From NCBI RefSeq assembly GCF_003001815.1, contig NZ_PVMZ01000003.1:248001-312000 (forward strand): 64,000 bases of DNA. The letters run 5' to 3'. Below are positions 6,904-14,720 of this stretch, piece after piece (positions within the stretch are counted from its first letter, which is position 1; every line of letters begins with the position of its first letter). Source of the stretch: Actinoplanes italicus. GTDB lineage: Bacteria > Actinomycetota > Actinomycetes > Mycobacteriales > Micromonosporaceae. The notes beneath the pieces were generated by a model, which was not told where the DNA came from, made no database searches, and saw nothing but the letters and a program-made list of their open reading frames with translations. The translations under genes and the position numbers were made by a program.

Positions 6904-8853
6904 TCATGAGGCCCGTCCGGCGCTGATCGGCTGGACCGTGCCCGCTGGCCGGAGGACTTCCGGGTGGACGAGCCATCCCGGTGACGGCGCGCGGCCGGCG
7001 CCACGGCGCTCGGGCGCTGGCGCTGGCCGTAGGTAGCCGTGGGCGACCAGGAGGTTGAGCACCGGGTCGAGGTCGGCGGCCTTGCGGAACCTGCCGCGCG
7101 ACAGTGCGGTGAACAGGTCGCGCTTGGTGAACCGCTCCGTCTGGGAGCGCTCGATCCAAGCCAGGACGTGCCGGGCGTCGTCGACCAGCGGATCGGCGCC
7201 CATGTCGTCGAAGGCGGTCAGCGCGTGCTCGGCGAAGTAGGCGCCGATCGCTGTGGCCTGCTCGAATGTCACGGCCGAGATCGGCTCGTCTGGCCCGCTT
7301 GGTAGGTGCTCGGCGAGGTGGAGGAGTCCGGCGATGCGGGCGACGGCTCCGGCGTACTTGCTGCCCCAGTCGACGATGTGCGCCCACGTCCCGGACGGCG
7401 CGAGCCGCGGTTCAGTGTCGCGCTCAATCGCCAACATGCGTTCGTTGGCCGCAGAGCTCAATGGCAGGACGGCAGGCTCGGCCAGGCCGGCCAGTCCGAC
7501 TACCAGGGCGGTCAGGTTCTCGGCGTACGCGTCGGCGATGGCGCCCGGGATCGGGTCGGCGCCGATGCGTCGGCGTCCGACCGTGTTTTCCGGGACCGCG
7601 AACAGGATCCGGGCGAGCAGGCCCTTGCCGCGGAATCCGGGCATCTGAGCGATGTCCCGCAAGACCTCGGGCTGTACGGCGAGCCCGAGCGTGAGCGCCG
7701 GCCGGTCGACGTGCTCGGCGGGCCGGGATCGCCGGTCGACGCGGAGCATGTCGCCGGCGTGGCCTTTGAGGAAGACCTCGAGATTCGGCGCTCCCGAGTA
7801 GCGGCCGGCCAGGGTGGCGAAGATCCCGCCCTCCGGCGAGAGGACGGCGAGCCTGCCGCCCTGCTCGGCGAGCAGCGATGCGGCTTGCTCGCTGGTGACG
7901 TCGTCGGCGACCAGGCGCGGCAGAGCGGGAACGGTGATCGTCTCGGCAGCCATCGCGGCGGCGGTCGCGTCCGCGAGAAGCCGATCCCGGCCGCCCGCGT
8001 CGACTGCGGCCGCCGCAGCGTTCGCCGCACGGTCGGCGGCTTTGGCGGCGACGCGGAGCGCCAGCTCGGCCTCGACGATCGCCGGCCGGGTCCGCTCGAT
8101 CAGCACCGACTCGGCAGCGAGCAGGGGACGAACGAGCGCCGTGAAGACGGCCGACTTCCGCGACCCGGGAGGCAGGACAACGACGGTGAACAGGTTCGCT
8201 GGCTCTCGCCACGACCCGCGGATCTCGATCTCGGCCCGCCCTCCCGCAGCGGTCGAGAGAGCGGCGAGCGCGATGCACCCGGAGAGGTCCGCGGGTGTCT
8301 GCGTGAACTCGGCGACGGCGGCAACCATCTCGGCGACCCACGACGGCAACGCGTCGACCGGGAACGGCCTCGGGGCACGCCGAGCCGACAGCGGGATCGG
8401 ATCCGGCCAGGCCTGCGCCGGAGCGGCGTCGAGCATCGCGCGGCCGGCCGCGAGGACATCCTCGGTGTCGGCGCCGCTACCGGCGAGTTGGGTGAGTCGG
8501 CTACCGAGGTCGGCGACCTCCCGGCGTCGCGCGTGCTCGGCGACGATCCGGGCGTAGTGCGGTCCGTTCGCCGTGGTGGGTACGGCAGCGATGAGGGTGT
8601 GGAGGTAGGGCACTCCGCCGAGCCGCCCGATCGATCCGAGGTCGGCCAGGTGCGCGGCGACGGCGATCAGGTCCCCGGGCTCTCCCGCAGCGTGCAGCCG
8701 GGTCAGGACTCGCCACAGTTCGGCGTGCACCGGGCGGTAGAAGTCCTCGGGCTGCACGACGCGCGCCAGGTCCGCGATGAGGCGCGGAGCCAGCAGGACG
8801 GAGCCGATGACGGCTTGCTCCGCGGCGATGTCGTGCGGGGGAGTGCGAGTCAC
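6904..8853 (-). CDS. AICE replication protein: DnaB N-terminal domain plus DUF3987
   Basis: 649 residues from the GTG at 8853; the upstream extension reads through another gene. Residues 1-115 match the DnaB helicase N-terminal domain (PPHDIAAEQAVIGSVLL, then QPEDFYRPVHAELWRVL, then GGVPYLHTLIAAVPT). The rest is a DUF3987 module: a Walker-A-like LPPGSRKSAV, LSPEGGIFATLAGRYSGAP, and a C-terminal winged-helix region (TKRDLFTALSRGRF). It probably starts or drives element replication after excision. The P-loop departs from the GxxxxGK[ST] consensus. It stands in the place of rep, between tra and xis. Confidence 0.8.
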   Translation of the reverse strand: MTRTPPHDIAAEQAVIGSVLLAPRLIADLARVVQPEDFYRPVHAELWRVLTRLHAAGEPGDLIAVAAHLADLGSIGRLGGVPYLHTLIAAVPTTANGPHYARIVAEHARRREVADLGSRLTQLAGSGADTEDVLAAGRAMLDAAPAQAWPDPIPLSARRAPRPFPVDALPSWVAEMVAAVAEFTQTPADLSGCIALAALSTAAGGRAEIEIRGSWREPANLFTVVVLPPGSRKSAVFTALVRPLLAAESVLIERTRPAIVEAELALRVAAKAADRAANAAAAAVDAGGRDRLLADATAAAMAAETITVPALPRLVADDVTSEQAASLLAEQGGRLAVLSPEGGIFATLAGRYSGAPNLEVFLKGHAGDMLRVDRRSRPAEHVDRPALTLGLAVQPEVLRDIAQMPGFRGKGLLARILFAVPENTVGRRRIGADPIPGAIADAYAENLTALVVGLAGLAEPAVLPLSSAANERMLAIERDTEPRLAPSGTWAHIVDWGSKYAGAVARIAGLLHLAEHLPSGPDEPISAVTFEQATAIGAYFAEHALTAFDDMGADPLVDDARHVLAWIERSQTERFTKRDLFTALSRGRFRKAADLDPVLNLLVAHGYLRPAPAPERRGAGRAPSPGWLVHPEVLRPAGTVQPISAGRAS

Positions 8854-8884
8854 TGTGTGAGATCCCGTCGATCGAAAGGGCAGG

Positions 8885-9136
8885 TCAGCGGGTGCCATCG
8901 CGGTGCACGCGGGCGAGATCGTTGAAGAGCCGCCGGCCGAACCGGATCCGGATCCCGGTCGCGTCGCAGCGCCGGCAGGCACGGCTCCGCAGGCCACGCC
9001 CGGTACCGAGCCGCCCGCGTCCGGAGCACTTGCGGCAGGTCCCGAACGGCGAAGCCGCGCAGACGGCGGCATAGCTGAGAGTGATGATGATCAGGGCGGG
9101 GCAGAGCAGGCTAGCGGCGAGTCGAAGGGAGTCCAC
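8885..9136 (-). CDS. small membrane protein with zinc-ribbon motif
   Basis: 83 residues from a GTG preceded by GGAGGG. An N-terminal helix (LAASLLCPALIIITLSYAAVC) is followed by two CxxC pairs, CRKCSGRGR and CRRCDATG, resembling the DnaJ zinc-finger repeat. A basic tail follows. It sits between tra and rep in the minus-strand operon. Small proteins of this design are frequent in AICEs; a role in transfer or copy control is possible but not shown. Confidence 0.65.
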   Translation of the reverse strand: MDSLRLAASLLCPALIIITLSYAAVCAASPFGTCRKCSGRGRLGTGRGLRSRACRRCDATGIRIRFGRRLFNDLARVHRDGTR

Positions 9137-9180
9137 TGATGCCCTCCAGGGCTGTTTTAGGGCGCGGCAGGGTATGGGCG

Positions 9181-9274
9181 CTAGAGCGCTAGCGTCCTGG
9201 TGAGGTCGGTTTTCGAGGGCTAGCGCTGCCGCTAGATCTAGCGCTTGACGGGGCTAGATCTAGCGGCGCGCTAG
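9181..9274. repeat. CTAG-rich iterated palindromes 3' of tra: candidate clt or origin
   Basis: Eight CTAG tetranucleotides occur in 94 bp (9181, 9189, 9220, 9232, 9238, 9254, 9260, 9271). Two exact copies of GCTAGATCTAGC lie at 9231-9242 and 9253-9264, 22 bp apart, about two helical turns. CTAG is generally scarce in such genomes, so the density is striking. Location at the 3' end of the FtsK/TraB-like gene matches where TraB-binding clt loci lie in Streptomyces elements. A replication origin upstream of rep is the alternative. Confidence 0.65.
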
Positions 9275-9276
9275 CG

Positions 9277-11448
9277 CTATGCGGCGCGGCGCCGCTGGTT
9301 ACGCTCGGCGACCGCAGCCGCGATGTCCTCGCGGTGCACGCCCTTCCGGTTCGCCTTTTCGCCGGTCACCGGATCGCTTCCCCACACCTGCCGACCGACC
9401 GGGATCCCGAACGGCTTGAGAGCCGCCGCAACCTGCTCGGGCTTCCACCCGGCGTACGTCTCGGGCCGAAGCTCGCCGAGCCGCGCAGCGAGGGTCTCCG
9501 ACCAGATCTTGGGCTCACTGGCCGGAACCACGGTCAGCACGTCGTCGAGAAGTGACGCCGCAGGACCAGGAAGCGCCAGAGCATCGCCGGCCGCGCGCCC
9601 GGTGAGTGTGCCGCGCGCCTGGCGGAGTGCGTGAGCCCGCGTGATCACCGCGTCGATGTCGGCGAGCGGCGTGCGGCTCGTCCGGACGGTCACGGCCTCC
9701 TCGACCGCGCCCGAGTCGTCGGCACCGAGCAGGATGCCGACCCCCTTGTGGGCGCGCTGGAGCCGTGACGAGTCGTGTCCTGCTGTGTAGGAGCCCGCCC
9801 CGAGCACGGCCTCGGAGGACTGCCAAGTCATCGTCTTGAGCGCGAACCGCGTACCGATGTTGTCGCGCAGGTCCGTCGGAACGGCCTTGCCGTCCGGCTT
9901 CTGCGTGGCCAGCGAGATCATGAACCCGACCGACGGCCCGACCTTGCACAGCTCGGTCAGCAGGCTCACGATCTCGTCGCCGTAGAGCGGGTGCCCGCTG
10001 TAGCGCTGGAACTCATCGATCGACACGAGCACCGGCCAGAGCTTCAGCGAGCGTCGCTCGGCGATCCCCCGGGTCACCTTCGACTCCGGGCAGATGTCCG
10101 CGGGCAGGGTCGCGATCGTGTCGTATCGCCGGTTCATGTCGACGACCAGCGCACGCAGATCCTCGACCAGGCCGAGCACGACCTCGTCCCGCACACCGAA
10201 GCCGACCCGGTGAGCGATCCGCTCGAAGGCCCGCCAGTCCTGTCCACCCTTGCCGTCGTAGATGTGCAGCTCAACGATCGGATCAAGCGCACAAGCGAGG
10301 GCTGGCAAACGAGCGGCGAACGTCTTGCCCATCCGCGGAATCGCCCCGATCAGCAGCGACGTGAACATGAGCTGCAACGCGACGATCCGCCCACGCTGGT
10401 CCTCACCGAACGGGAACGGCTCGAAGACGTCCACTACACCCTTCAAGATCAAGGGCCAGAGGCCAGAGGGCTTCGCGTACGGGTCTTCGTCCGCCACCCA
10501 CAGCGCCAGCCGCCGCGCCGACCCTGCCGCGCCACGGACCCGCTCCGGCCACACCTGAACCTCATCGAGGTCGAGTCCGGCTGCGAGATCGTTGCGCTTC
10601 TTGATCGCCGTGTCGGCCTTCACCGAGAACGGCAGATCGATCACGGCACGCCACCCAGGACCGTCCCGCATGATCGGCGCCGGGAAACTGATCAGGTCGT
10701 CCGGCTTGCACAACCCAGCGGCCAGGAACGCCCGGGTGAGCACGTCAGCCGTGAGTTTGCGAACGCGCGGCTTTACAGCGGCGACGTCCATCAGCGGCTT
10801 GTCAGCAGGCGAGCCGGCCACTCCGAGTAGACCGATGAGAACCGCGAGTACGGCGTACCGAATCTCCTGTGTCGTTGAAAGAACCAGGAGCGCTCCGCCG
10901 ATCGCGCCCACCGAGAAGCCGAAGGTCAGGATCAGCGCGCGGAGCCGCACCCGGGCATCACGCTGGCGGGACAGCTTCAGATATTCGTCAGCGTCCTCAC
11001 GCCGGACAGCAGCGAGCCGCACTGGCCGCCCCTCGGCGTCCGAAGCCCACCGAGCCGTCCCCGCAACCGCCCGGACCGCTCCGCGAGGAGCACGGACCAC
11101 CAGGCGACCGGCGTAGAGCGGCGCCCGAAGCAGGTGATAGGCGCTGACGTGCGTGTAGTGGCCGACGATCCAGCGAGCCAGGGCGAGTGCCTCGCTCTTG
11201 GAGCGAAGCCAGGCCGGAACGATCGGGCGCCGGCCCGCGGCTGCCTCAGCCCACGAGACCCGCGAGTCCGAGTCGGGAGGGTCGACGAGGATCGGCTCGT
11301 CTCCGAGTTCGTCGCGTTCGTCGTCGACGTCCGCGGTCCAGTCGTCGGGCTGTCGCCGGCGCCGCGCGGTACCGAGGTCGACGACATCGCCGACCTGGGC
11401 TTCCGCGGCAGTCCAGTCGAACTCGCCGTCCGGGGAAGGGGTTGCCAT
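9277..11448 (-). CDS. FtsK/SpoIIIE-type conjugative DNA translocase (TraB-like)
   Basis: 723 residues. Two membrane helices lie at about 170-190 and 197-211. The ATPase core has Walker A GAIPRMGKT (368-376) and Walker B WPVLVSIDEF (471-480), followed by the FtsK-like ISLATQKPD segment. A C-terminal winged-helix-like region (ETLAARLGELRPETYAGW) would contact DNA, as the TraB C-terminus recognises clt repeats. It should pump double-stranded element DNA between mycelial cells. GGAGG precedes the ATG. The CTAG-rich repeat block begins directly after the stop codon. Confidence 0.9.
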   Translation of the reverse strand: MATPSPDGEFDWTAAEAQVGDVVDLGTARRRRQPDDWTADVDDERDELGDEPILVDPPDSDSRVSWAEAAAGRRPIVPAWLRSKSEALALARWIVGHYTHVSAYHLLRAPLYAGRLVVRAPRGAVRAVAGTARWASDAEGRPVRLAAVRREDADEYLKLSRQRDARVRLRALILTFGFSVGAIGGALLVLSTTQEIRYAVLAVLIGLLGVAGSPADKPLMDVAAVKPRVRKLTADVLTRAFLAAGLCKPDDLISFPAPIMRDGPGWRAVIDLPFSVKADTAIKKRNDLAAGLDLDEVQVWPERVRGAAGSARRLALWVADEDPYAKPSGLWPLILKGVVDVFEPFPFGEDQRGRIVALQLMFTSLLIGAIPRMGKTFAARLPALACALDPIVELHIYDGKGGQDWRAFERIAHRVGFGVRDEVVLGLVEDLRALVVDMNRRYDTIATLPADICPESKVTRGIAERRSLKLWPVLVSIDEFQRYSGHPLYGDEIVSLLTELCKVGPSVGFMISLATQKPDGKAVPTDLRDNIGTRFALKTMTWQSSEAVLGAGSYTAGHDSSRLQRAHKGVGILLGADDSGAVEEAVTVRTSRTPLADIDAVITRAHALRQARGTLTGRAAGDALALPGPAASLLDDVLTVVPASEPKIWSETLAARLGELRPETYAGWKPEQVAAALKPFGIPVGRQVWGSDPVTGEKANRKGVHREDIAAAVAERNQRRRAA

Positions 11449-11543
11449 GATGGAGATTCCTCCAGGAGGTCTGAAGACCGAAGGGGTGAGGCCGGGGCGC
11501 GGCCGATGGTTTGCGAGGCCGGGAGGCCGCGCCCCGGGCAGAG

Positions 11544-11888
11544 TCAGATGTCAGGCGCCGCGTCGTCGCTGGGCGCGATGAGTTCCGGAAACGCCCCGAT
11601 GTCGAAGGCAAGGACGAACCCGGCGACGGCCGGCGGGAGGTCAACATCGATGTCCGGCTCGGTGTCGTCGGCCGGGTGGATGGTCAACTGATTGCTGCCG
11701 ACAGCCACGCCGAGCACACCGGGCAGGATCGCGGTCAGGAAGACGGCGATCGGGCAGGCACCCGAGTCGTGACGCCGTCCGAGCCAGTTGCCGTTCAGCA
11801 GCGTCTCGGCGATCTCCTCGGAGTTCTCGCCGAGAACCTGTAGGGCGAGCGTGGCGTGGTACTTCAGAGGGATCTCGATCTCGAACAT
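11544..11888 (-). CDS. hypothetical AICE protein
   Basis: 114 residues, acidic, starting MFEIEIPLKYHATLALQ after GGAGAAG. One hydrophobic stretch (ACPIAVFLTAILPGVLGVAVG) might insert in a membrane, but the flanks suit a soluble beta-alpha protein equally well. It lies between the DUF2637 gene and tra on the same strand. No family recognised. Position suggests a transfer-linked accessory role. Confidence 0.6.
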   Translation of the reverse strand: MFEIEIPLKYHATLALQVLGENSEEIAETLLNGNWLGRRHDSGACPIAVFLTAILPGVLGVAVGSNQLTIHPADDTEPDIDVDLPPAVAGFVLAFDIGAFPELIAPSDDAAPDI

Positions 11889-11905
11889 GGGGCTTCTCCG
11901 ATCGG

Positions 11906-12502
11906 TCAGGACGCGGCGGCGGACAGATGGCGGCGGACAGTGCGGTCAGTGACGCCGATCCGTTGAGCGATCTCCTGAGTGCCGAGATCGGGATGCCGGG
12001 ACCGAAGCCGCGCGACCGCCGTGGCCGTCTTGTTCGCGCTGCTCGCCGGACTCTTGGCGCGGACAGCAGGTGCCTTCGCGATGTCCGCGACCGTGTCCGC
12101 TTCGGTGTCCGCCTGCTTGACCGACGTATTCAGCTCGACCAGGCAGACGGACGCGACCACGACCAAGCCGTCAACGCACAGCGGGATCAGGTACGGCACG
12201 GCTCCGACCTCGCCATACCGGGCCACGACTCCGACCATGTGGCCGTACGACACGAACGCAGCGATAGCCGCCAGAGCGCCCGTCGCCGTCCGCCGTACGA
12301 CCGCGAGCCAGCCCTTCCGCACCGGAACCCGGGAGATCAGGTCGACAGTCAGCAGCAACGCCAGCGGCGGCCACGCCGCGATCGTCTGGCTGATCGGATT
12401 CGGTTGAGCGTGCAGGATGTTGGCGGCGACCGAGGTGGCCACCCCGAGCAGCAGCACAGCCCGCACACCCCACCGAAGCCGGGACAGCTGGCCGGCCATC
12501 AC
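11906..12502 (-). CDS. DUF2637 membrane protein with C-terminal HTH (Spd-like)
   Basis: 198 residues. Four hydrophobic helices occupy residues 10-125 and include the DUF2637 signature ANILHAQPNP and AWPPLALLLTVDLISRVPV. The C-terminal 45 residues form a helix-turn-helix: ARLRSRHPDLGTQEIAQRIG then VTDRTVRRHLSAA. In AICEs and Streptomyces plasmids DUF2637 proteins accompany tra genes and are thought to assist intramycelial spread. The start overlaps the stop of the upstream small gene. A membrane protein with a DNA-binding tail could tether element DNA; that is inference. Confidence 0.8.
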   Translation of the reverse strand: MMAGQLSRLRWGVRAVLLLGVATSVAANILHAQPNPISQTIAAWPPLALLLTVDLISRVPVRKGWLAVVRRTATGALAAIAAFVSYGHMVGVVARYGEVGAVPYLIPLCVDGLVVVASVCLVELNTSVKQADTEADTVADIAKAPAVRAKSPASSANKTATAVARLRSRHPDLGTQEIAQRIGVTDRTVRRHLSAAAS

Positions 12503-12723
12503 TTGCCGCCTCCCAGCGAGCGGCCGATCGAGGTGAGACCGTCGCGGACACCGTCGACCAGTGCGTGAGCCGGTTGCGCCAGGACACCGTCACTTCCGGC
12601 GATGACCAGGCCGAGCATCAGGGCACAGATGACGGCGAAGACGATCCGCCCCCGGGTCTTGCGGTCGATCAGGAGCATCCCGATCGCCGCGATCAGCATC
12701 GTCGAGAAGACGCCGAGACTCAT
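12499..12723 (-). CDS. small two-helix membrane protein
   Basis: 74 residues from the ATG at 12723; the longer upstream reading overlaps another gene out of frame and was dropped. Two hydrophobic segments (VFSTMLIAAIGMLLI and RIVFAVICALMLGLVIAG) are separated by a basic turn DRKTRGR. The C-terminus is short and glycine-rich. Its stop overlaps the DUF2637 start, so the two are translationally coupled. A membrane partner in the transfer apparatus is likely from position only. Confidence 0.65.
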   Translation of the reverse strand: MSLGVFSTMLIAAIGMLLIDRKTRGRIVFAVICALMLGLVIAGSDGVLAQPAHALVDGVRDGLTSIGRSLGGGK

Positions 12724-12736
12724 GGCCGGCCCCCGC

Positions 12737-12976
12737 TCAGGCTGCGTCGTCGATCGAGCGGAGGTAGCGCTCCAGCAGAGCGACCATCTCGCGGAGGACA
12801 CGGTTCTGAGCCCGGCGAAGCCGGCGGTAGTCGAGCTGGGTCGGCTTCGACTCAGCGGTGAAGAACAGGATCTCGGCGTCGACCAGCGCGAGTTCCGCCT
12901 CCAGGAGGCGCTGTTCGCGCTCGATGGCGTCGAGGTGGGCAGGGGTCGGCTCTTCAGGCATCGGATCGCGGTACAC
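12737..12976 (-). CDS. small helical protein, first gene of the transfer operon
   Basis: 79 residues from the GTG at 12976, chosen because AAGGA sits at ideal distance; a TTG at 13012 has a poorer site. The sequence is charged and helical (LDAIEREQRLLEAELALVDAE, then RRLRRAQNRVLREMVALLERYL), suggesting a two-helix coiled coil. It begins the roughly 7.8-kb minus-strand block that ends with int, and it lies just downstream of two inverted-repeat operators. Function unknown. Confidence 0.6.
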   Translation of the reverse strand: MYRDPMPEEPTPAHLDAIEREQRLLEAELALVDAEILFFTAESKPTQLDYRRLRRAQNRVLREMVALLERYLRSIDDAA

Positions 12977-13007
12977 GGAAGTCCTTCCGGTCTGATCCCG
13001 AGCCGAA

Positions 13008-13056
13008 TACAACCTCGCGTTGTAGTCATAGGCGCACGCTACAGCTCGACGTTGTA
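13008..13056. promoter_or_regulatory. paired TACAAC-N5-GTTGTA operators in front of the transfer operon
   Basis: A perfect inverted repeat TACAAC-CTCGC-GTTGTA lies at 13008-13024. A one-mismatch copy, TACAGC-TCGAC-GTTGTA, lies at 13040-13056, 32 bp away (about three turns). They sit between the divergent genes starting at 12976 and 13145 and very probably bind a dimeric repressor of transfer. The regulator is not identified; the small DNA-binding protein at 13145 and the GntR protein are candidates. Confidence 0.6.
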
Positions 13057-13144
13057 TTCAGGCAAGGCGATCACTCTGAACAGGGAGATGGAGAGCGCAT
13101 CGCACGCAGCGATGCAGGGCGCAGATCGCGTAATCTCACCGGCG

Positions 13145-13369
13145 ATGAGCGAGATGAGCGGCGAACTGCCGGACGACTGGTGGACGACTGACCTCGTCTT
13201 GGAGTTCCTGCGCTCAGTTGGCGCCGAGATCACTCGCCCGACGTGGGCGGCTTACGTCTCTCGCGGCCAGGCGCCGGCGCCGGACCGCATGTTCGGCCGA
13301 TCGCCGGCCTGGCGTCCCGCGACGATCCGCGAGTGGCAGGCTTCCCGCCCGCGTCGCGGGTCGGAGTAA
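13145..13369 (+). CDS. small putative DNA-binding protein (winged-HTH/AlpA-like)
   Basis: 74 residues. A pattern of DDWWTTDLVLEFLRSVGAEI, then TRPTWAAYVSRGQAPAPDR, then WRPATIREWQASRPRRG resembles the two-helix-plus-wing fold of AlpA/excisionase-like regulators that read the sentence 'domain, wing, tryptophan'. The N-terminal half of the longer reading was rejected because it crosses the operator region and opposes another gene. The start could also be the ATG at 13154. It diverges from the transfer operon and may regulate it. Confidence 0.6.
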   Translation: MSEMSGELPDDWWTTDLVLEFLRSVGAEITRPTWAAYVSRGQAPAPDRMFGRSPAWRPATIREWQASRPRRGSE

Positions 13370-13469
13370 GCGGCTCCGAGCATCTGTTCCTCACCTCCTT
13401 CGCTGGCGCCGTTTCTCGGTAAGGCCAAGTAAACCGAGGTTTCCGCGCACTGCCGATGAGGCAGGAACC

Positions 13470-13502
13470 CATCACCGATGCACCTCTGATGCATTGGTGA
13501 TG
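13470..13502. repeat. 33-bp near-perfect inverted repeat
   Basis: Arms CATCACCGATGCA (13470-13482) and TGCATTGGTGATG (13490-13502) match at 12 of 13 positions around a 7-base spacer. The repeat lies in the 245-bp gap between the small DNA-binding gene and gntR. It has no T-tract and sits upstream of gntR, so an operator or replication/transfer site is more likely than a terminator. Confidence 0.5.
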
Positions 13503-13561
13503 CACGATGCCTGTGAGGCGGCGAAATGCCGCTGATAGCACAGTTGTCAGATTTGCGGCAC

Positions 13562-13577
13562 GTCTAGACGTATATAC
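13562..13577. promoter_or_regulatory. tandem HutC-type GntR operator (GTNTANAC twice)
   Basis: GTCTAGAC (13562-13569) is directly followed by GTATATAC (13570-13577). Both fit GTNTANAC, the site reported for HutC-subfamily GntR regulators. They lie 38 bp before the gntR start codon, so autorepression of the gntR-Nudix unit is the simplest reading. Confidence 0.65.
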
Positions 13578-13614
13578 GTCCACCGGACCATTCCACTCGA
13601 CCTAGCGTGACCAC

Positions 13615-13968
13615 ATGATCACGCCGGACCGCGAAGGGACTGCCTACCGGCAGCTCGCGAACGTCCTGCGTGAGCGCATCAGCAGCGGAGCCTTCACCGC
13701 GGGGCAGCGCCTGCCGTCCGAGAAGGATCTCCACGACGAGTTCGGGCTGGCCAGAGAGACCGTGCGCCGCGCGCTCGCGATCCTTCGGAGTGAAGGACTG
13801 ATCGAGGTTCGCCACGGCTATGGGACGTTCGTCGTCGAGACGCCGGTCAGCATCCAGCTCAGTCCCGGCGACAGTGCCACGTCATCGACGGCCTTGACTG
13901 TCACCCGCTCGGACGGTTCGACCGAGGTCTATCCGGCAGGCACAATCCTCACGGTGGCCGACGGATAG
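13615..13968 (+). CDS. GntR-family transcriptional repressor (KorSA-like)
   Basis: 117 residues. A full GntR winged helix fills residues 8-75: AYRQLANVLRERISSGAFTA, then QRLPSEKDLHDEFGLARETV, then RRALAILRSEGLIEVRHGYG. The C-terminal tail is about 40 residues, too short for a complete UTRA effector domain. KorSA of pSAM2 is the known AICE example, repressing replication and transfer genes. Two HutC-type sites lie upstream. Two Nudix genes follow on the same strand. No strong ribosome site precedes the ATG. Confidence 0.85.
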   Translation: MITPDREGTAYRQLANVLRERISSGAFTAGQRLPSEKDLHDEFGLARETVRRALAILRSEGLIEVRHGYGTFVVETPVSIQLSPGDSATSSTALTVTRSDGSTEVYPAGTILTVADG

Positions 13969-14042
13969 ATGCCCGTTGACCTGCGCCTCAGTCAGTCGGC
14001 GAGGACGGGTCTGCGCATCTCACCTGCTCAGCGGGGCTTGTC

Positions 14043-14720
14043 ATGAGCCAACCCGCTCGGGACACCGTCATCGACCAGTGGACCGGCCGCCACGCCATCG
14101 CGCTGCAAGCCGCTCTCCGCATGTCGCAAGACGAGCTGGCCGCCCTGATCGGTGTCGCCAAGCGCACCATCGCGTCCTGGAACGAACGGCCGGACATCGT
14201 GATCCGCCCCGAGCTGCAACGCGCCCTCGATACCGCCTATGAGCGCGCTGCCGAGCCGGTGAAGCTGCGCTTCGCCCGTCAACTCAAGGCCGACGACGAC
14301 GCCGAAGCCCAGGCCGTCAGCAACGTCGTAGCGCTCACCGTCGCGATCGCGATCGTGGTGAAGGACGCGGAGGTCCTGCTCGTCTGCCGGCGCGACGCCG
14401 ATCCCGGAGGACTGGACTGGCAGTTCCCCGCCGGCATCGTCAAGCCAGGCGCGAAGCCGGCCACCGTCGCGAGCCGCGAGACGCTCGCCGAGACCGGAAT
14501 CCACTGCTCGGTCCGTACCGAGCTGGGCGCACGGATCCATCCGCTCACGGGCGTCAACGCCCGCTACTTCCTCTGCGACTACCTCGCCGGCGAGGTCGAG
14601 AACCGAGACGCCGTCGAGAACGCGAGCGCCCTGTGGGTGCCGAGCCAGAGGATCACTCGCTTCATCCCAGAAGAACGGATATACGCGCCGATTCTGCGCG
14701 CCTTGGAAGGGGAACAATGA
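14043..14720 (+). CDS. HTH-Nudix fusion with degenerate Nudix box
   Basis: 225 residues. Residues 18-65 form a helix-turn-helix (LQAALRMSQDELAALIGVAK, then RTIASWNERPDI). Residues 95-220 form a Nudix domain. The Nudix box expected as Gx5Ex7REUxEExGU reads G-IVKPG-A, then RETLAETGI, so the first Glu and the first of the paired Glu residues are both Ala. The following gene has the intact box. This protein may bind a nucleotide to control transcription instead of hydrolysing it, possibly acting as element activator in place of Pra. That role is inference. Confidence 0.8.
   Translation: MSQPARDTVIDQWTGRHAIALQAALRMSQDELAALIGVAKRTIASWNERPDIVIRPELQRALDTAYERAAEPVKLRFARQLKADDDAEAQAVSNVVALTVAIAIVVKDAEVLLVCRRDADPGGLDWQFPAGIVKPGAKPATVASRETLAETGIHCSVRTELGARIHPLTGVNARYFLCDYLAGEVENRDAVENASALWVPSQRITRFIPEERIYAPILRALEGEQ

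Noticed and set aside
7306..8925. A 539-codon plus-strand frame opposite the Rep gene
   Set aside because: It is the antisense shadow of a GC-rich gene; the minus-strand frame has DnaB-N and DUF3987 motifs.
12602..13144. N-terminal extension of the small DNA-binding gene at 13145
   Set aside because: It runs antisense to two real genes and through the operator pair, so the start is placed at 13145.
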